Shown here: positions 18,901 through 28,067 of the stretch, piece by piece
Numbering within the stretch: position 1 is the stretch's first letter
Layout of the letters: each line of letters begins with the position of its first letter
NCBI GenBank assembly: GCA_016718875.1
Contig: JADKBL010000020.1
Location: 1-64,000, forward strand
DNA length: 64,000 bases
Source of the DNA: Bacteroidota bacterium
Lineage (GTDB): Bacteria > Bacteroidota > Bacteroidia > Bacteroidales > VadinHA17
Direction of reading: 5' to 3'
The notes under the pieces: model-generated
The model's input: the letters and a program-made list of their open reading frames with translations, nothing else
What the model was told of the DNA's origin: nothing
The model's database searches: none
Made by a program: the position numbers and the translations under genes

Positions 18901-19794
18901 GAAGTTGATTTTCTGAATGTTAATCCAAATAAATGGACTACCGACAAGAAGAAAAACGACAGCATTAAACAGCTTCTTCATAACTACATTATAAAGTACA
19001 AGGAGATAGATGGTATCTACAAGCGCAAAAAATATAACATTACCATTGGTGATGAGCTGCCTGCAGGTATCGTACGTCTTGCCAAGGTTTACATAGCCAA
19101 GAAGCGCAAGGTCAAGGTTGGAGACAAGATGGCCGGACGTCATGGTAATAAAGGTATTGTTGCCAAGATAGTGCGCGCTGAAGATATGCCTTTCCTTGAG
19201 GACGGGACTCCTGTTGATATAGTGCTTAACCCTCTGGGTGTGCCTTCAAGGATGAACCTCGGTCAGATATATGAAACAGTACTTGGCTGGGCGGGTAAGG
19301 AACTCGGACTTAAATTTTCCACCCCGATCTTCGACGGTGCAACAATTGACCAGATAACCGACTATACTGAAAAAGCAGGTGTTCCTAAATTTGGTAAAAC
19401 CTACCTCTGTGACGGTGGAACCGGTGAAAGATTCGATCAGCCTGCAACTGTAGGTATTATCTATATGCTTAAACTGGGTCACATGGTTGATGACAAGATG
19501 CATGCCCGTTCAATCGGACCATACTCTCTCATTACCCAGCAGCCTCTTGGCGGTAAAGCACAGTTTGGTGGTCAGCGTTTTGGAGAAATGGAAGTTTGGG
19601 CACTTGAAGCATTTGGTGCCGCACACATATTACAGGAAATTCTTACCATTAAGTCGGACGACGTTGTCGGCCGCGCCAAAGCATACGAAGCTATTGTGAA
19701 AGGTGAACCTATGCCTCAACCAGGTATTCCTGAGTCGCTGAACGTTCTCCTACACGAACTCAGAGGTCTCGGACTTAGCGTGATACTTGATTAA
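15970..19794 (+). CDS. rpoB: DNA-directed RNA polymerase subunit beta
   Basis: A 1274-residue protein, full length for Bacteroidota. Seen: the protrusion and lobe regions in the N-terminal third, the rifampicin-region segment [20 protein letters not shown] with [20 protein letters not shown] (about 460-500), [19 protein letters not shown], the NFEDAIVIS motif (about 780), the [12 protein letters not shown] block (about 1055), and the C-terminal anchor with [21 protein letters not shown]. No frame breaks. Followed by rpoC after 53 bp. Confidence 0.98.
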   Translation: MSSKNTERISFASRKNQLDYPDFLEIQLKSFGEFFQLGTTPENRKKEGLFKVFTENFPITDTRDNFVLEFLDYYIDPPRYTIEECIERGLTFSVPLKAKLKLYCTDPEHEDFDTVIQDVYLGTVPYMTDRATFVINGAERVVVSQLHRSPGVFFGQSIHANGTKLYSARIIPFKGSWIEFATDINNVMYAYIDRKKKLPVTTLLRAIGFESDKQILEIFNLAEEHKVSKTNIKKLVGRKLAARVLKTWVEDFVDEDTGEVVSIERNEVILDRETVIENEHVDLIVDSGAKAILLHRDDTTLSDYAIIYNTLQKDPCNSEKEAVIYIYRQLRNAEPPDEATARDVIDKLFFSDKRYDLGEVGRYRINKKLGLETDMNTKILTREDIIKIIGYLIELINSKTDIDDIDHLSNRRVRTVGEQLYAQFGVGLARMARTIRERMNVRDNEVFTPVDLINSKTLSSVINSFFGTNQLSQFMDQTNPLAEMTHKRRMSALGPGGLSRERAGFEVRDVHYTHYGRLCPIETPEGPNIGLISSLCVFAKINDLGFIETPYLTVNHDDKKGSKVDLSEGGVVWLSAEEEEEKMIAQANAPLTKDGHFENQRAKCRYEADYPFEEVTKVDLMDVAPNQIASIAASLIPFLEHDDANRALMGSNMMRQAVPLINPEAPIVGTGLEGQVIRDSRILYMAEGDGIVEFVDSNEIVVRYTRTDEEKFVSFDDDIRRYTLPKYRKTNQNTCINLLPVVKKGEKVKKGQVLTEGYGTKHGELALGRNLKVAFMPWKGYNFEDAIVISEKVVQEDYFTSVHIDEYQLEVRDTKRGLEELTSDIPNVSEEATKNLDENGLIRIGAHIRPGDILIGKITPKGESDPSPEEKLLRAIFGDKAGDVKDASLKAGPSLDGVVIDKKLFTRAIKDRKAKAVEKPLLDKIETEFNRSVDDLKARLVDKLFILVNGKTSQGVKDYLNVDVIPKGSKFTLKQLQEVDFLNVNPNKWTTDKKKNDSIKQLLHNYIIKYKEIDGIYKRKKYNITIGDELPAGIVRLAKVYIAKKRKVKVGDKMAGRHGNKGIVAKIVRAEDMPFLEDGTPVDIVLNPLGVPSRMNLGQIYETVLGWAGKELGLKFSTPIFDGATIDQITDYTEKAGVPKFGKTYLCDGGTGERFDQPATVGIIYMLKLGHMVDDKMHARSIGPYSLITQQPLGGKAQFGGQRFGEMEVWALEAFGAAHILQEILTIKSDDVVGRAKAYEAIVKGEPMPQPGIPESLNVLLHELRGLGLSVILD

Positions 19795-19847
19795 GTATCA
19801 GGCAAGGTTTTGAATTTTTAGTTTTTTGAAATAAAAAATATTCAAAT

Positions 19848-22800
19848 ATGTCATTCAGAAGAGATAACAAGACAAAGACCAGTTACTCGAAAATTTCAAT
19901 AGGTCTTGCATCACCTGAAGAAATACTTGATCGCTCAAGTGGTGAGGTGCTCAAGCCGGAAACAATAAACTACCGAACCTATAAGCCTGAACGTGACGGG
20001 CTTTTCTGCGAGAGAATTTTCGGTCCGGTAAAAGATTATGAATGCCATTGCGGCAAGTACAAGAGGATCCGTTACAAGGGAATCGTGTGCGACCGTTGCG
20101 GCGTTGAGGTTACAGAAAAGAAGGTCCGTCGTGAGAGGATGGGACACATATCACTTGTTGTGCCGGTGGCACATATCTGGTATTTCCGTTCACTTCCCAA
20201 CAAGATCGGGTATCTTCTTGGTCTGCCTACAAAAAAACTCGATTCAATAATATACTATGAAAGGTATGTTGTTATCAATCCTGGTATAAAGGCTGTTGAC
20301 GGTGTTAAATATCTTGATTTCCTTACTGAAGAAGAGTACCTCGAGATAACAGAGTCTCTTCCAAAAGAGAACCAGTATCTTGAAGATAATCATCCTGATA
20401 AGTTTGTTGCAGATATGGGAGCCGAAGCTCTTAATAAGCTTCTGGGCCGTATCGATCTCGATGAAATGTCATATTCTCTCCGTCACAGGGCTAATACTGA
20501 AACATCACAACAGCGTAAGAACGAAGCTCTTAAGAGACTTCAGGTTGTTGAAGCTTTCAGGGATTCAAAGCATGTGAACAAACCTGAGTGGATGATCATT
20601 AAGGTTGTTCCTGTTATCCCGCCTGAACTTAGACCATTGGTTCCTCTCGATGGCGGAAGGTTTGCAACAAGCGACCTGAACGACCTTTACAGAAGGGTCA
20701 TAATCAGAAATAACCGTCTGAAAAGACTTATAGAAATCAAAGCACCTGAGGTAATTCTCCGTAATGAGAAACGTATGCTCCAGGAAGCAGTTGACTCCCT
20801 CTTTGATAATTCAAGGAAGGCCAATGCAGTAAAAACTGATGCAAACCGTCCTCTCAAGTCACTAAGTGATAGTCTTAAAGGAAAACAGGGACGTTTCCGT
20901 CAAAACCTTCTTGGTAAAAGGGTTGACTACTCTGCACGTTCGGTAATCGTTGTGGGTCCGGAACTAGGACTACATGAGTGCGGTCTTCCAAAAGACATGG
21001 CAGCTGAACTCTACAAACCATTCATCATCAGGAAACTGATTGAAAGAGGAATTGTAAAAACAGTTAAATCAGCCAAGAAAATAGTTGACAGGAAAGATCC
21101 TGTTGTGTGGGATATTCTTGAGAATGTACTTAAAGGACATCCTGTACTTCTTAACCGTGCTCCGACACTTCACAGACTTGGTATCCAGGCATTTCAGCCT
21201 AAGCTTATTGAAGGTAAGGCTATCCAGCTTCACCCTCTTGTTTGTACAGCTTTCAACGCTGACTTCGACGGTGACCAGATGGCTGTTCATCTTCCCCTTG
21301 GAAATGCAGCAATACTCGAGGCTCAGATGCTTATGCTGGCTTCACATAATATTCTCAATCCGGCTAACGGTGCTCCGATTACTGTTCCTTCACAGGACAT
21401 GGTTCTTGGCCTATACTACATAACAAAAGGAAGAAAGAGCACTGACAAGGAAACCGTAAGGGGAGAAGGTCTTATATTCTATTCACCTGAAGAGGTTAAT
21501 ATTGCATATAATGAAGGCAAGATTGACCTTCATGCTTATATCAGGGTTAAAGCCAATGACAGGAAAGATGGTGAACTTGTTAATCATCTGATTGAAACTA
21601 CTGTAGGTAGGGTTATCTTTAACCAGTATGTTCCGACAGAAGTTGGTTATATCAATGAGATCCTTACCAAGAAATCACTCAGGGATATTATCGTGTTCTG
21701 AAGCTTGCAGGAACAGCTAAAACAGCTGACTTCCTCGACTCAATCAAGAATCTTGGTTTCTACTCAGCATTCAAAGGAGGGTCTTTCATTCAACCTTGAT
21801 GATGTTATCATTCCTGAAGAAAAGACAAAATTTGTTGCTGAAGGATATGAGCAGGTTGAAGAGGTTTTGAACAACTACAGCATGGGTTTCATAACCAATA
21901 ACGAACGCTATAACCAGATTATTGATATCTGGACACATGTAAATGCAAGATTAACTCAATCGCTGATGAAGCAGCTTTCAAACGACAAGCAGGGCTTCAA
22001 CTCAGTATATATGATGCTTGACTCTGGTGCCAGGGGTTCAAAAGAGCAGATACGTCAGCTCTCAGGTATGAGGGGTCTTATGGCTAAGCCTCAGAAATCA
22101 GGATCAACCGGTTCTGAGATCATTGAAAACCCGATCCTCTCTAACTTTAAAGAGGGACTTTCAGTTCTTGAGTACTTCATCTCAACTCACGGTGCACGTA
22201 AAGGTCTCGCCGATACAGCTCTTAAAACTGCTGATGCCGGTTATCTTACACGTCGTCTTGTTGACGTTTCACAGGATGTTATTATAAACGAAGAAGACTG
22301 CGGTACACTCAGAGGACTTGTTGCAACAGCAATCAAGAAGAATGAGGAAGTAGTTGAATCATTGTATGAAAGAGTTCTTGGTCGTACTGCCGTTCACGAT
22401 GTATATCATCCTCTTACTGGTGAACTCATTGTTGAATCAGGACAGGAACTTACCGAGGATCTTGCCAAGAAGGTTGAAGATTCACCTATTGAGCAGGTTG
22501 AGATACGTTCGGTACTCACATGCGAATCGAAAAAAGGTGTTTGTGCCAAGTGTTACGGACGTAACCTTTCGACGGGCCTTATGGTACAGAAAGGTGAAGC
22601 AGTTGGCGTTATTGCCGCACAGAGTATCGGTGAACCTGGTACGCAGCTTACACTCCGTACTTTCCACGTTGGAGGTACCGCTTCAAACATCACCACCGAA
22701 TCACGTCTTGTTGCTCGTTATGGCGGAATCGCTGAAATTGAAGAACTCCGTTCTGTTCCGAAAGCTGATAATGATAAAGGCGAAATTGATATCGTAATCG

Positions 22801-24143
22801 GTCGTCTTGCAGAGTTAAGAATAGTTGACAAGAAAACAGGTATTGCACTTACTACACATACAATTCCTTATGGTTCAAAGCTTTATGTGAAGCCGGGACA
22901 GGAAATTGAAAAAGGCAAACTGATTTGCGAATGGGATCCTTTCAATGCTGTTATTATTTCTGAGATGGCAGGTAAGGTTGGTTATGATTTCCTCATCGAA
23001 GGTATCACCTTCCGCGAGGAGTCTGATGAACAGACCGGATTCAAGGAAAAGGTTATTATTGAAAGCAGGGACAAAACAAAGAACCCGGCCATCAAGATAC
23101 TTGATAAGAAAGGTGAGGAGCTGAGGCTTTATAACCTTCCTGTTGGGGCCCACCTTGTTATCGATCCTGACAAAATGGTTGAAGCTGGTGAAGTTCTCGC
23201 CAAAATACCAAGAGCAGTCGGTAAATCGGGTGACATCACCGGTGGTCTTCCTCGTGTAACAGAGCTCTTTGAAGCACGTAACCCGTCGAACCCGGCAATA
23301 GTTTCGGAGATCGATGGTGAAGTTACATTTGGTAAGATAAAGAGAGGTAACAGGGAGATATCAATCAAGTCGAAGACCGAAGAGGTTAAAAAATATCTTG
23401 TACCACTGTCGAAACAGATTCTGGTTCAGGAGAATGACTATGTAAAGGCAGGTATTCCTCTCTCCGACGGAGCTATTACACCTTCAGACATTCTTGCTAT
23501 CAAAGGTCCGACAAAAGTACAGGAATATATTGTTAATGAGATACAGGAAGTATATCGTCTGCAGGGTGTGAAGATCAATGACAAACATTTCGAGATCATT
23601 GTCCGCCAGATGATGCGTAAAGTTGAGATAGTTGATCCGGGTGATACGAAATTCCTTGAACGTCAGGTGGTTGATAAACTTGAGTTCATGGATGAAAATG
23701 ACTGGATATATGGTAAGAAGGTTATTGAAAATTCAGGTGATTCACAGACACTTCGTCCGGGAATGATAGTTACTGCACGTAAACTGAGGGATGAGAATTC
23801 AGCTCTCAAGCGTCGTGACCTTAAAACTGTTGATGCCAGGGATGCTATACCTGCAACATCAAGTCAGGTACTTCAGGGTATAACACGTGCATCACTTCAG
23901 ACCAAGAGCTTCTTCTCAGCAGCTTCCTTCCAGGAGACAACCAAGGTGCTAAATGAGGCCGCAATACTAGGAAAGATTGACAGGCTTGAAGGATTGAAGG
24001 AAAACGTAATTGTTGGTCACCTTATTCCTGCTGGTACAGGTCAGCGTCAGTACAATGGCATCATAGTGGGATCACTTGAGGAATATGAAAACCTTGTAGG
24101 CGTTGCCCAGGAAGAAGAGACAGAAAACAGTAAAACCAAATAG
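19848..24143 (+). CDS. rpoC: DNA-directed RNA polymerase subunit beta' (reading frame interrupted by two compensating indels)
   Basis: About 1431 residues across the whole span. Intact landmarks: the N-terminal zinc site [20 protein letters not shown] (about 65-84), the catalytic loop [15 protein letters not shown] (about 471), and the second zinc site [13 protein letters not shown] with the trigger/bridge segment [18 protein letters not shown]. The start frame hits TGA at 21699-21701. The next part of the protein is found one frame over ([20 protein letters not shown], from 21692), and the original frame resumes at [16 protein letters not shown] near 21781. A net loss of one base (or four) near 21690 and a gain of one G in GGAGGG (21776-21781) restore a normal protein. 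RNA polymerase is essential, so sequence error is the likely cause. Confidence 0.93.
21690..21781 (+). other. Out-of-frame segment of rpoC between two compensating indels
   Basis: About 30 residues of beta' are encoded here in the frame starting at 21692 rather than the frame of the rest of rpoC. A TGA at 21699 closes the main frame. The main frame is otherwise open on both sides and restarts with family-typical sequence. The second part has no plausible start codon of its own (only a TTG at 21705 in the wrong frame for this segment). Confidence 0.85.
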
Positions 24144-24145
24144 AG

Positions 24146-24469
24146 ATGGCTGCACCAGATCCTAAGAATCAGGGACAGATAAGTATTGAACTGAATGAGG
24201 AAGTTGCACAGGGAACATATTCAAACCTTGCTGTAATAACTCATTCAGCTTCTGAATTTGTTATTGACTTTATAAGGATTATGCCAGGTATACCCAAGGC
24301 ACAGGTGAAATCGAGGATTATTCTTACACCTGAACACGCCAAAAGACTTGTTGCTGCCTTACAGGATAATATTTCCAAATATGAGGCAGTTCATGGTACT
24401 ATAAAGGATGTAAAAGGATCTGTACCGGCAATACCTCTCACTTTTGGAGGCCCTACAGCCCAGGCATAA
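24146..24469 (+). CDS. DUF3467 family protein
   Basis: A 107-residue protein that starts 2 bp after rpoC. It carries the DUF3467 pattern: YSNLAVITHSASEFVIDF (about 25-42), MPGIPKAQVKSRIILTPEHAKRL (about 46-68) and a final ALQDNISKYE helix. The family is small, soluble and of unknown function, and is regularly found behind rpoC in Bacteroidota, which suggests a link to transcription or nucleoid biology. No signal peptide or metal site is seen. Confidence 0.9.
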   Translation: MAAPDPKNQGQISIELNEEVAQGTYSNLAVITHSASEFVIDFIRIMPGIPKAQVKSRIILTPEHAKRLVAALQDNISKYEAVHGTIKDVKGSVPAIPLTFGGPTAQA

Positions 24470-24520
24470 AATAAAAAAACTGAATTTGCGTTGTAATCTG
24501 GTACAACTAATAATTTTATA

Positions 24521-24922
24521 ATGAGTTACCTGATAAGAAGAATTGCAGTTATACTTATAATCATCCTGCCTCTTTTTACGAATACAGACTGTAAGAAGCA
24601 GAAGAAATGCGGATGCGGAAAGGATGTTCTTTTTTCCTTTACCAATGAGCCATGCACTGTCTATTTCAATGAGAGTGGTACATCAATGACACTCCAGACT
24701 GTTGGCGATCCCTATTCAAACTATACCTTCTGTAACCCTGTTGAAATGTTTCCGAAGGTTGATAAGTTAAAGTCGGGTGATGAACTGATGGTATCAGGTC
24801 ATGTTTACTGGGATTGCAGTTATGTATGGCAATCAAGCAACCAAAGCTATCAGACGAGCCTTTATAAGATATACAACATTCAGGTAACTGATATTTATCT
24901 TGATATGTACGGCAAAAAATAG
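24521..24922 (+). CDS. Small secreted protein of unknown function, Cys-rich
   Basis: 133 residues that I do not recognise. Residues 1-23 form a signal-peptide-like helix (RRIAVILIIILPLF) ending at NTDC; Cys24 could be lipid-attached although NTDC is a poor lipobox. The next segment KKQKKCGCGKD and four later Cys suggest disulfides or a metal site. The rest looks beta-rich. A strong terminator lies 34 bp downstream. It may be the last gene of the rpoBC transcript or an independent unit. Confidence 0.6.
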   Translation: MSYLIRRIAVILIIILPLFTNTDCKKQKKCGCGKDVLFSFTNEPCTVYFNESGTSMTLQTVGDPYSNYTFCNPVEMFPKVDKLKSGDELMVSGHVYWDCSYVWQSSNQSYQTSLYKIYNIQVTDIYLDMYGKK

Positions 24923-24955
24923 AAGGTCCGGTATCAGAGTATTTTAAAAATTGAA

Positions 24956-24990
24956 GAGGCTGTCTCAAAAAGGACAGTCTCTCTTTTTTA
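24956..24990 (+). terminator. Intrinsic terminator after the small secreted protein
   Basis: GAGGCTGTC (24956-24964) pairs with GACAGTCTC (24973-24981) over 9 bp with one G-T, followed by TCTTTTTTA. It probably ends transcripts coming from the rpoBC side. Confidence 0.8.
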
Positions 24991-25016
24991 TGTAATATTT
25001 CATTCTATCCGGGCTT

Positions 25017-25096
25017 TTTTACCCCCAAACCCCCCAAGGGGGGCTTTCAAATTAACTGATTTTCAATAAGTCCCCCCTGGGGGATTTAGGGGTGGA
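25017..25096. repeat. C/G-rich inverted repeat element
   Basis: A left arm around 25019-25047 (ACCCCCAAACCCCCC, then AAGGGGGGCTTT) and a right arm around 25068-25095 (TCCCCCCTGGGGGA, then TTTAGGGGTGG) are imperfect reverse complements, flanking about 20 AT-rich bases. Each arm also folds on itself. Related sequence occurs at 3888-3914 and 43566-43609. Confidence 0.65.
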
Positions 25097-25107
25097 TTTT
25101 AAAAAAT

Positions 25108-25133
25108 GGGCTTTTGAGAAAGCCCTTTTTTAT
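25108..25133 (+). terminator. Second intrinsic terminator-like hairpin
   Basis: GGGCTTT-TGAG-AAAGCCC followed by TTTTTTAT. It lies only 43 bases before the DUF2520 gene. Its position directly beyond the C/G-rich repeat makes a double-terminator insulator plausible. Confidence 0.7.
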
Positions 25134-25175
25134 TTATTCTCCACGCAATTTTGTATATTTCAAAAAAATCCGGAA

Positions 25176-25955
25176 GTGATTAATAATGTTGTATCATTTG
25201 TGGGAGCAGGAAGGGTAGGCTCTGTAATGTGCCGGGAGCTCTTTAAAAATGGTTTCGTTATCGATACCATAATATCTGCATCAGAAACCGGTGGACAAGC
25301 GCTGGCAAATGAATGTAAAGCATCCTGGACAAGCAAGCTGACAATTCCCGAAACAACAGATATTGTAATAGTGGCTGTTCCGGATAGGAAGCTGAAATCT
25401 ATTCTGGGTAGGTTAAAGTGCAAGCCGGAAACTATTGTTGCACATACTGCAGGCAGCATAGGACTGGATATTTTTCCGGACGGAATTGTAAATAGAGGAG
25501 TAATTTATCCGCTTCAGACTTTCTCGCACAACAGGAAAGTAAATTTCAGGGACCTGCCGGTTTTCATTGAATCATCAAACACAGAAACATCATCAGTTTT
25601 GGCAGAAATTGCCGGAAGGCTGGGAGCGAGGATTTATTATGCTGATACTGAGCATCGCCGCAAGCTTCACCTTGCTGCGGTTTTTGCCTGCAACTTCACA
25701 AACCATATGATGACTCTGGGGAAGGAATTAGCTGAAAATGCAGGTTATACATTTGAGGAGATGAAACCGCTTATTCAGGAGACTTTTGTTAAGGCTTTTG
25801 AAGCAGGACCTGAAAATTCTCAGACAGGCCCAGCTGTCAGGAATGATAAAAACACTGTCAGGAAACATCTGGAATTACTATCTTTCGACAGGGATTTGCA
25901 GATAATTTACAGAAAAATCTCCAAATCTATTTATAAGTACCACAAGAAGAAGTAA
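25176..25955 (+). CDS. Rossmann-like / DUF2520 domain oxidoreductase
   Basis: About 259 residues if started at GTG 25176; a longer in-frame reading from 25092 would run through the terminator hairpin and is rejected. The N-terminal NAD(P)-binding motif FVGAGRVGSVM is immediately after the start, followed by a beta-strand VAVPDRKL and AHTAGS. The C-terminal all-helical DUF2520 domain includes AAVFACNFTNHMM (about 195-207), the pattern of the ProC/6-phosphogluconate dehydrogenase-like superfamily. The substrate is unknown. It stands first in a tight run with KdsC, UbiA and Maf genes. Confidence 0.85.
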   Translation: MINNVVSFVGAGRVGSVMCRELFKNGFVIDTIISASETGGQALANECKASWTSKLTIPETTDIVIVAVPDRKLKSILGRLKCKPETIVAHTAGSIGLDIFPDGIVNRGVIYPLQTFSHNRKVNFRDLPVFIESSNTETSSVLAEIAGRLGARIYYADTEHRRKLHLAAVFACNFTNHMMTLGKELAENAGYTFEEMKPLIQETFVKAFEAGPENSQTGPAVRNDKNTVRKHLELLSFDRDLQIIYRKISKSIYKYHKKK

Positions 25956-25958
25956 TTA

Positions 25959-26480
25959 ATGACCAATTTTAAAGAGAACCTGGTAAAGGTCAAAGCATTT
26001 ATATTTGATATTGACGGGGTACTGTCACTTCAGACAATAAACCTGAATACATTTGGGGTTCCGAACAGGACAGTTAATCTGCGCGACGGATATGCACTTC
26101 AATACGCTGTAAAAAAAGGATATCATATAGGCGTTATTTCAGGGAGTAGTTCAAAGGAATATCAGAAAAGACTTAAGTTGCTGGGTGTTAATGATATATA
26201 TCTTAATAGCCGTACCAAGCTTGACCATTTCAATACCTTCCTGAAAAAATATGGCCTTGATAAATCTGAAGTTCTGTTTATGGGGGATGATATTCCTGAT
26301 TTGCAGGTAATGAAAGAGGCAGGGATTCCGGTTTGCCCCTCTGATGCAGATAGCGAAATAAAACAGGTAGCTGCCTATATTTCCGATAAGAAAGGCGGTG
26401 AAGGATGTGTAAGAGATGTAATAGAGCAGGTTTTAAGACTGCACGACAAATGGATGGATTCTGACGCTTACAGCTGGTAA
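25959..26480 (+). CDS. KdsC-type HAD phosphatase (3-deoxy-D-manno-octulosonate 8-phosphate phosphatase family)
   Basis: 173 residues, the size of tetrameric C0 HAD phosphatases. Seen: motif I FIFDIDGVLS (about 14-23) with the nucleophile and acid Asp pair, motif II ISGSSS, motif III Lys in RTKLDHF, and motif IV GDDIPDLQVM (about 108-117). KdsC releases phosphate in Kdo synthesis for lipopolysaccharide; some homologues act on N-acylneuraminate 9-phosphate. It starts 3 bp after the DUF2520 gene and ends 3 bp before the prenyltransferase gene. Confidence 0.85.
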   Translation: MTNFKENLVKVKAFIFDIDGVLSLQTINLNTFGVPNRTVNLRDGYALQYAVKKGYHIGVISGSSSKEYQKRLKLLGVNDIYLNSRTKLDHFNTFLKKYGLDKSEVLFMGDDIPDLQVMKEAGIPVCPSDADSEIKQVAAYISDKKGGEGCVRDVIEQVLRLHDKWMDSDAYSW

Positions 26481-26483
26481 ATT

Positions 26484-27467
26484 ATGAAAGCATTTCTGAC
26501 TCTGATACGATGGCAAAACCTTCTGATAGTCATTCTGACTATGATACTTATGCGCTACATGGTAATTGAACCTGTATTAAGCAAAGTTGGTGTAATTTTG
26601 CAGCAAGGCACAGGTGCTGAGATACCTATGACCCTTCAGTTTTCACTTTTTAACTTCATTCTGCTTGTTGCAGCAACGGTTTTTATTACTGCCGGAGGAT
26701 ATGTTATTAATGATTATTTCGATATAAGAACAGATCTTATAAATAAAGGGAAGGTGATTGTTGGCACCAGGATCGAGAGAAGGCAGGCAATGATGCTACA
26801 TAATATTTTCAACCTTGCAGGAGTTGCATTAGGTTTCTATATCTCATGGCGGTCGGGTTATTTTATGATGGGTATTATGTTCCTTATTGTTTCAGGTCTG
26901 TTGTATTTTTATTCAGCCAGTTACAAGCGTCAGTTTCTTATCGGCAATGTTATTATTGCAATTCTTACAGCACTGGTTCCTCTTATTGTCGGATTTTATG
27001 AATGGCCTGCCCTGTATCAGTTTTATTCTGTAAATGCCATACGAATGCCAGAGATTGATTTTATCTTTTACTGGATAGGAGGATTTGCCCTATTTGCATT
27101 TATGACCACTCTGACCCGGGAGATTATTAAAGATATTGAGGACTATGAAGGAGATATAGCCTATGGCAGAAATACTGTGCCCGTAATTGCCGGGATAATT
27201 ACTTCAAAATATATTTCAGCGGGTTTGATTGTCATTACTATAGCCATGCTCTACCTGGTATGGTACCTCTTCCTTTTTGATAATTACACACTGATATATA
27301 TTTCTGCATTTATTGTCATGCCCCTGTTATTTGTTATAATTACCATATTCAGAAGCACTGACAGGAAGCAGATGCACAGTGCGAGCAGGATGATGAAAAT
27401 TGTAATGCTTTCAGGTATCTTATATTCTGTGGTTGTAAAAGCTCTTCTTTCCTGGAATTTAGTCTGA
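26484..27467 (+). CDS. UbiA-family prenyltransferase (geranylgeranylglycerol-phosphate type)
   Basis: A 327-residue membrane enzyme with about 8-9 transmembrane helices. The two Asp-rich prenyl-diphosphate motifs are present: NDYFDIRTD (about 76-84) and DIEDYEGD (about 219-226). The Bacteroidota members of this branch are annotated as geranylgeranylglycerol-phosphate geranylgeranyltransferase, but a quinone or other acceptor is possible. The tight KdsC-UbiA-Maf order is one I recognise from related genomes. Confidence 0.85.
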   Translation: MKAFLTLIRWQNLLIVILTMILMRYMVIEPVLSKVGVILQQGTGAEIPMTLQFSLFNFILLVAATVFITAGGYVINDYFDIRTDLINKGKVIVGTRIERRQAMMLHNIFNLAGVALGFYISWRSGYFMMGIMFLIVSGLLYFYSASYKRQFLIGNVIIAILTALVPLIVGFYEWPALYQFYSVNAIRMPEIDFIFYWIGGFALFAFMTTLTREIIKDIEDYEGDIAYGRNTVPVIAGIITSKYISAGLIVITIAMLYLVWYLFLFDNYTLIYISAFIVMPLLFVIITIFRSTDRKQMHSASRMMKIVMLSGILYSVVVKALLSWNLV

Positions 27468-27469
27468 AT

Positions 27470-28057
27470 ATGCTTAACACTCCTCTTTCAAAATACAAGG
27501 TTATTCTTGCTTCAAGGTCCCTGCGGCGTCAGCAGCTTTTAAGAGAACTTGGTATTGACTTCGAGATTGTATTGATGGATTTTGATGAATCGTTCCCTGA
27601 TGGTCTTGAAGGCGAAAATATTGCAAGGTATGTTGCAGGAAAAAAGGCAGCGGCTTTTAAGGAGCTGATTAAGAAAAATGAGATTGTGATAACTGCTGAT
27701 ACAATAGTATGGTGCAGAGGTAAAGTTCTTGGAAAACCTGCAGATGCGTCTGAGGCAGCAATAATGCTGAAGGAGCTGTCAGGTACGACACACGAAGTGA
27801 TTACAGGGGTCTGTATTATGTCATTTGACAAAAGTGTGATATTTACAGAAACAACAAAGGTTACTTTTGAAGGGATGTCTGAAGAGGAAATTTTTTATTA
27901 TGTTGAGAAATATGCTCCATTTGATAAAGCAGGGGCTTATGGTATTCAGGAATGGATCGGAATGGCAGCCTGCAGTCATATCGATGGTTCTTACTTCAAT
28001 GTGGTAGGATTACCAGTGCAGAAAGTATATGCGGAATTAAAGAAACTAATAGTATAA
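27470..28057 (+). CDS. Maf family nucleotide pyrophosphatase (dTTP/UTP type)
   Basis: 195 residues. The Maf signature ILASRSLRRQQLLRELG (about 12-28) is followed by the catalytic ITADTIVW (about 76-83) and KPADASEAAIMLKELSGTTHEVITG (about 91-115), then GAYGIQEW. These hydrolyse non-canonical or pyrimidine nucleoside triphosphates and affect septum formation. It starts 2 bp after the UbiA stop, so these genes form one unit. Confidence 0.92.
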   Translation: MLNTPLSKYKVILASRSLRRQQLLRELGIDFEIVLMDFDESFPDGLEGENIARYVAGKKAAAFKELIKKNEIVITADTIVWCRGKVLGKPADASEAAIMLKELSGTTHEVITGVCIMSFDKSVIFTETTKVTFEGMSEEEIFYYVEKYAPFDKAGAYGIQEWIGMAACSHIDGSYFNVVGLPVQKVYAELKKLIV

Positions 28058-28067
28058 TTTGCTGATA

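Noticed and set aside
21699..21701. TGA read as an amino acid (recoded genome)
   Set aside because: TGA ends other genes here normally (for example at 27465-27467 and 46914-46916), and the residues after this TGA in the same frame do not resemble beta'.
21705..24143. A separate RpoC2-like gene (split beta')
   Set aside because: Its only start would be a TTG with no family-like N-terminus, and the missing residues are encoded between the two parts in another frame. One interrupted rpoC explains everything.
25092..25175. Longer start for the DUF2520 protein
   Set aside because: The extension would be encoded by the terminator hairpin and its T-run; homologous sequence begins at the GTG at 25176.
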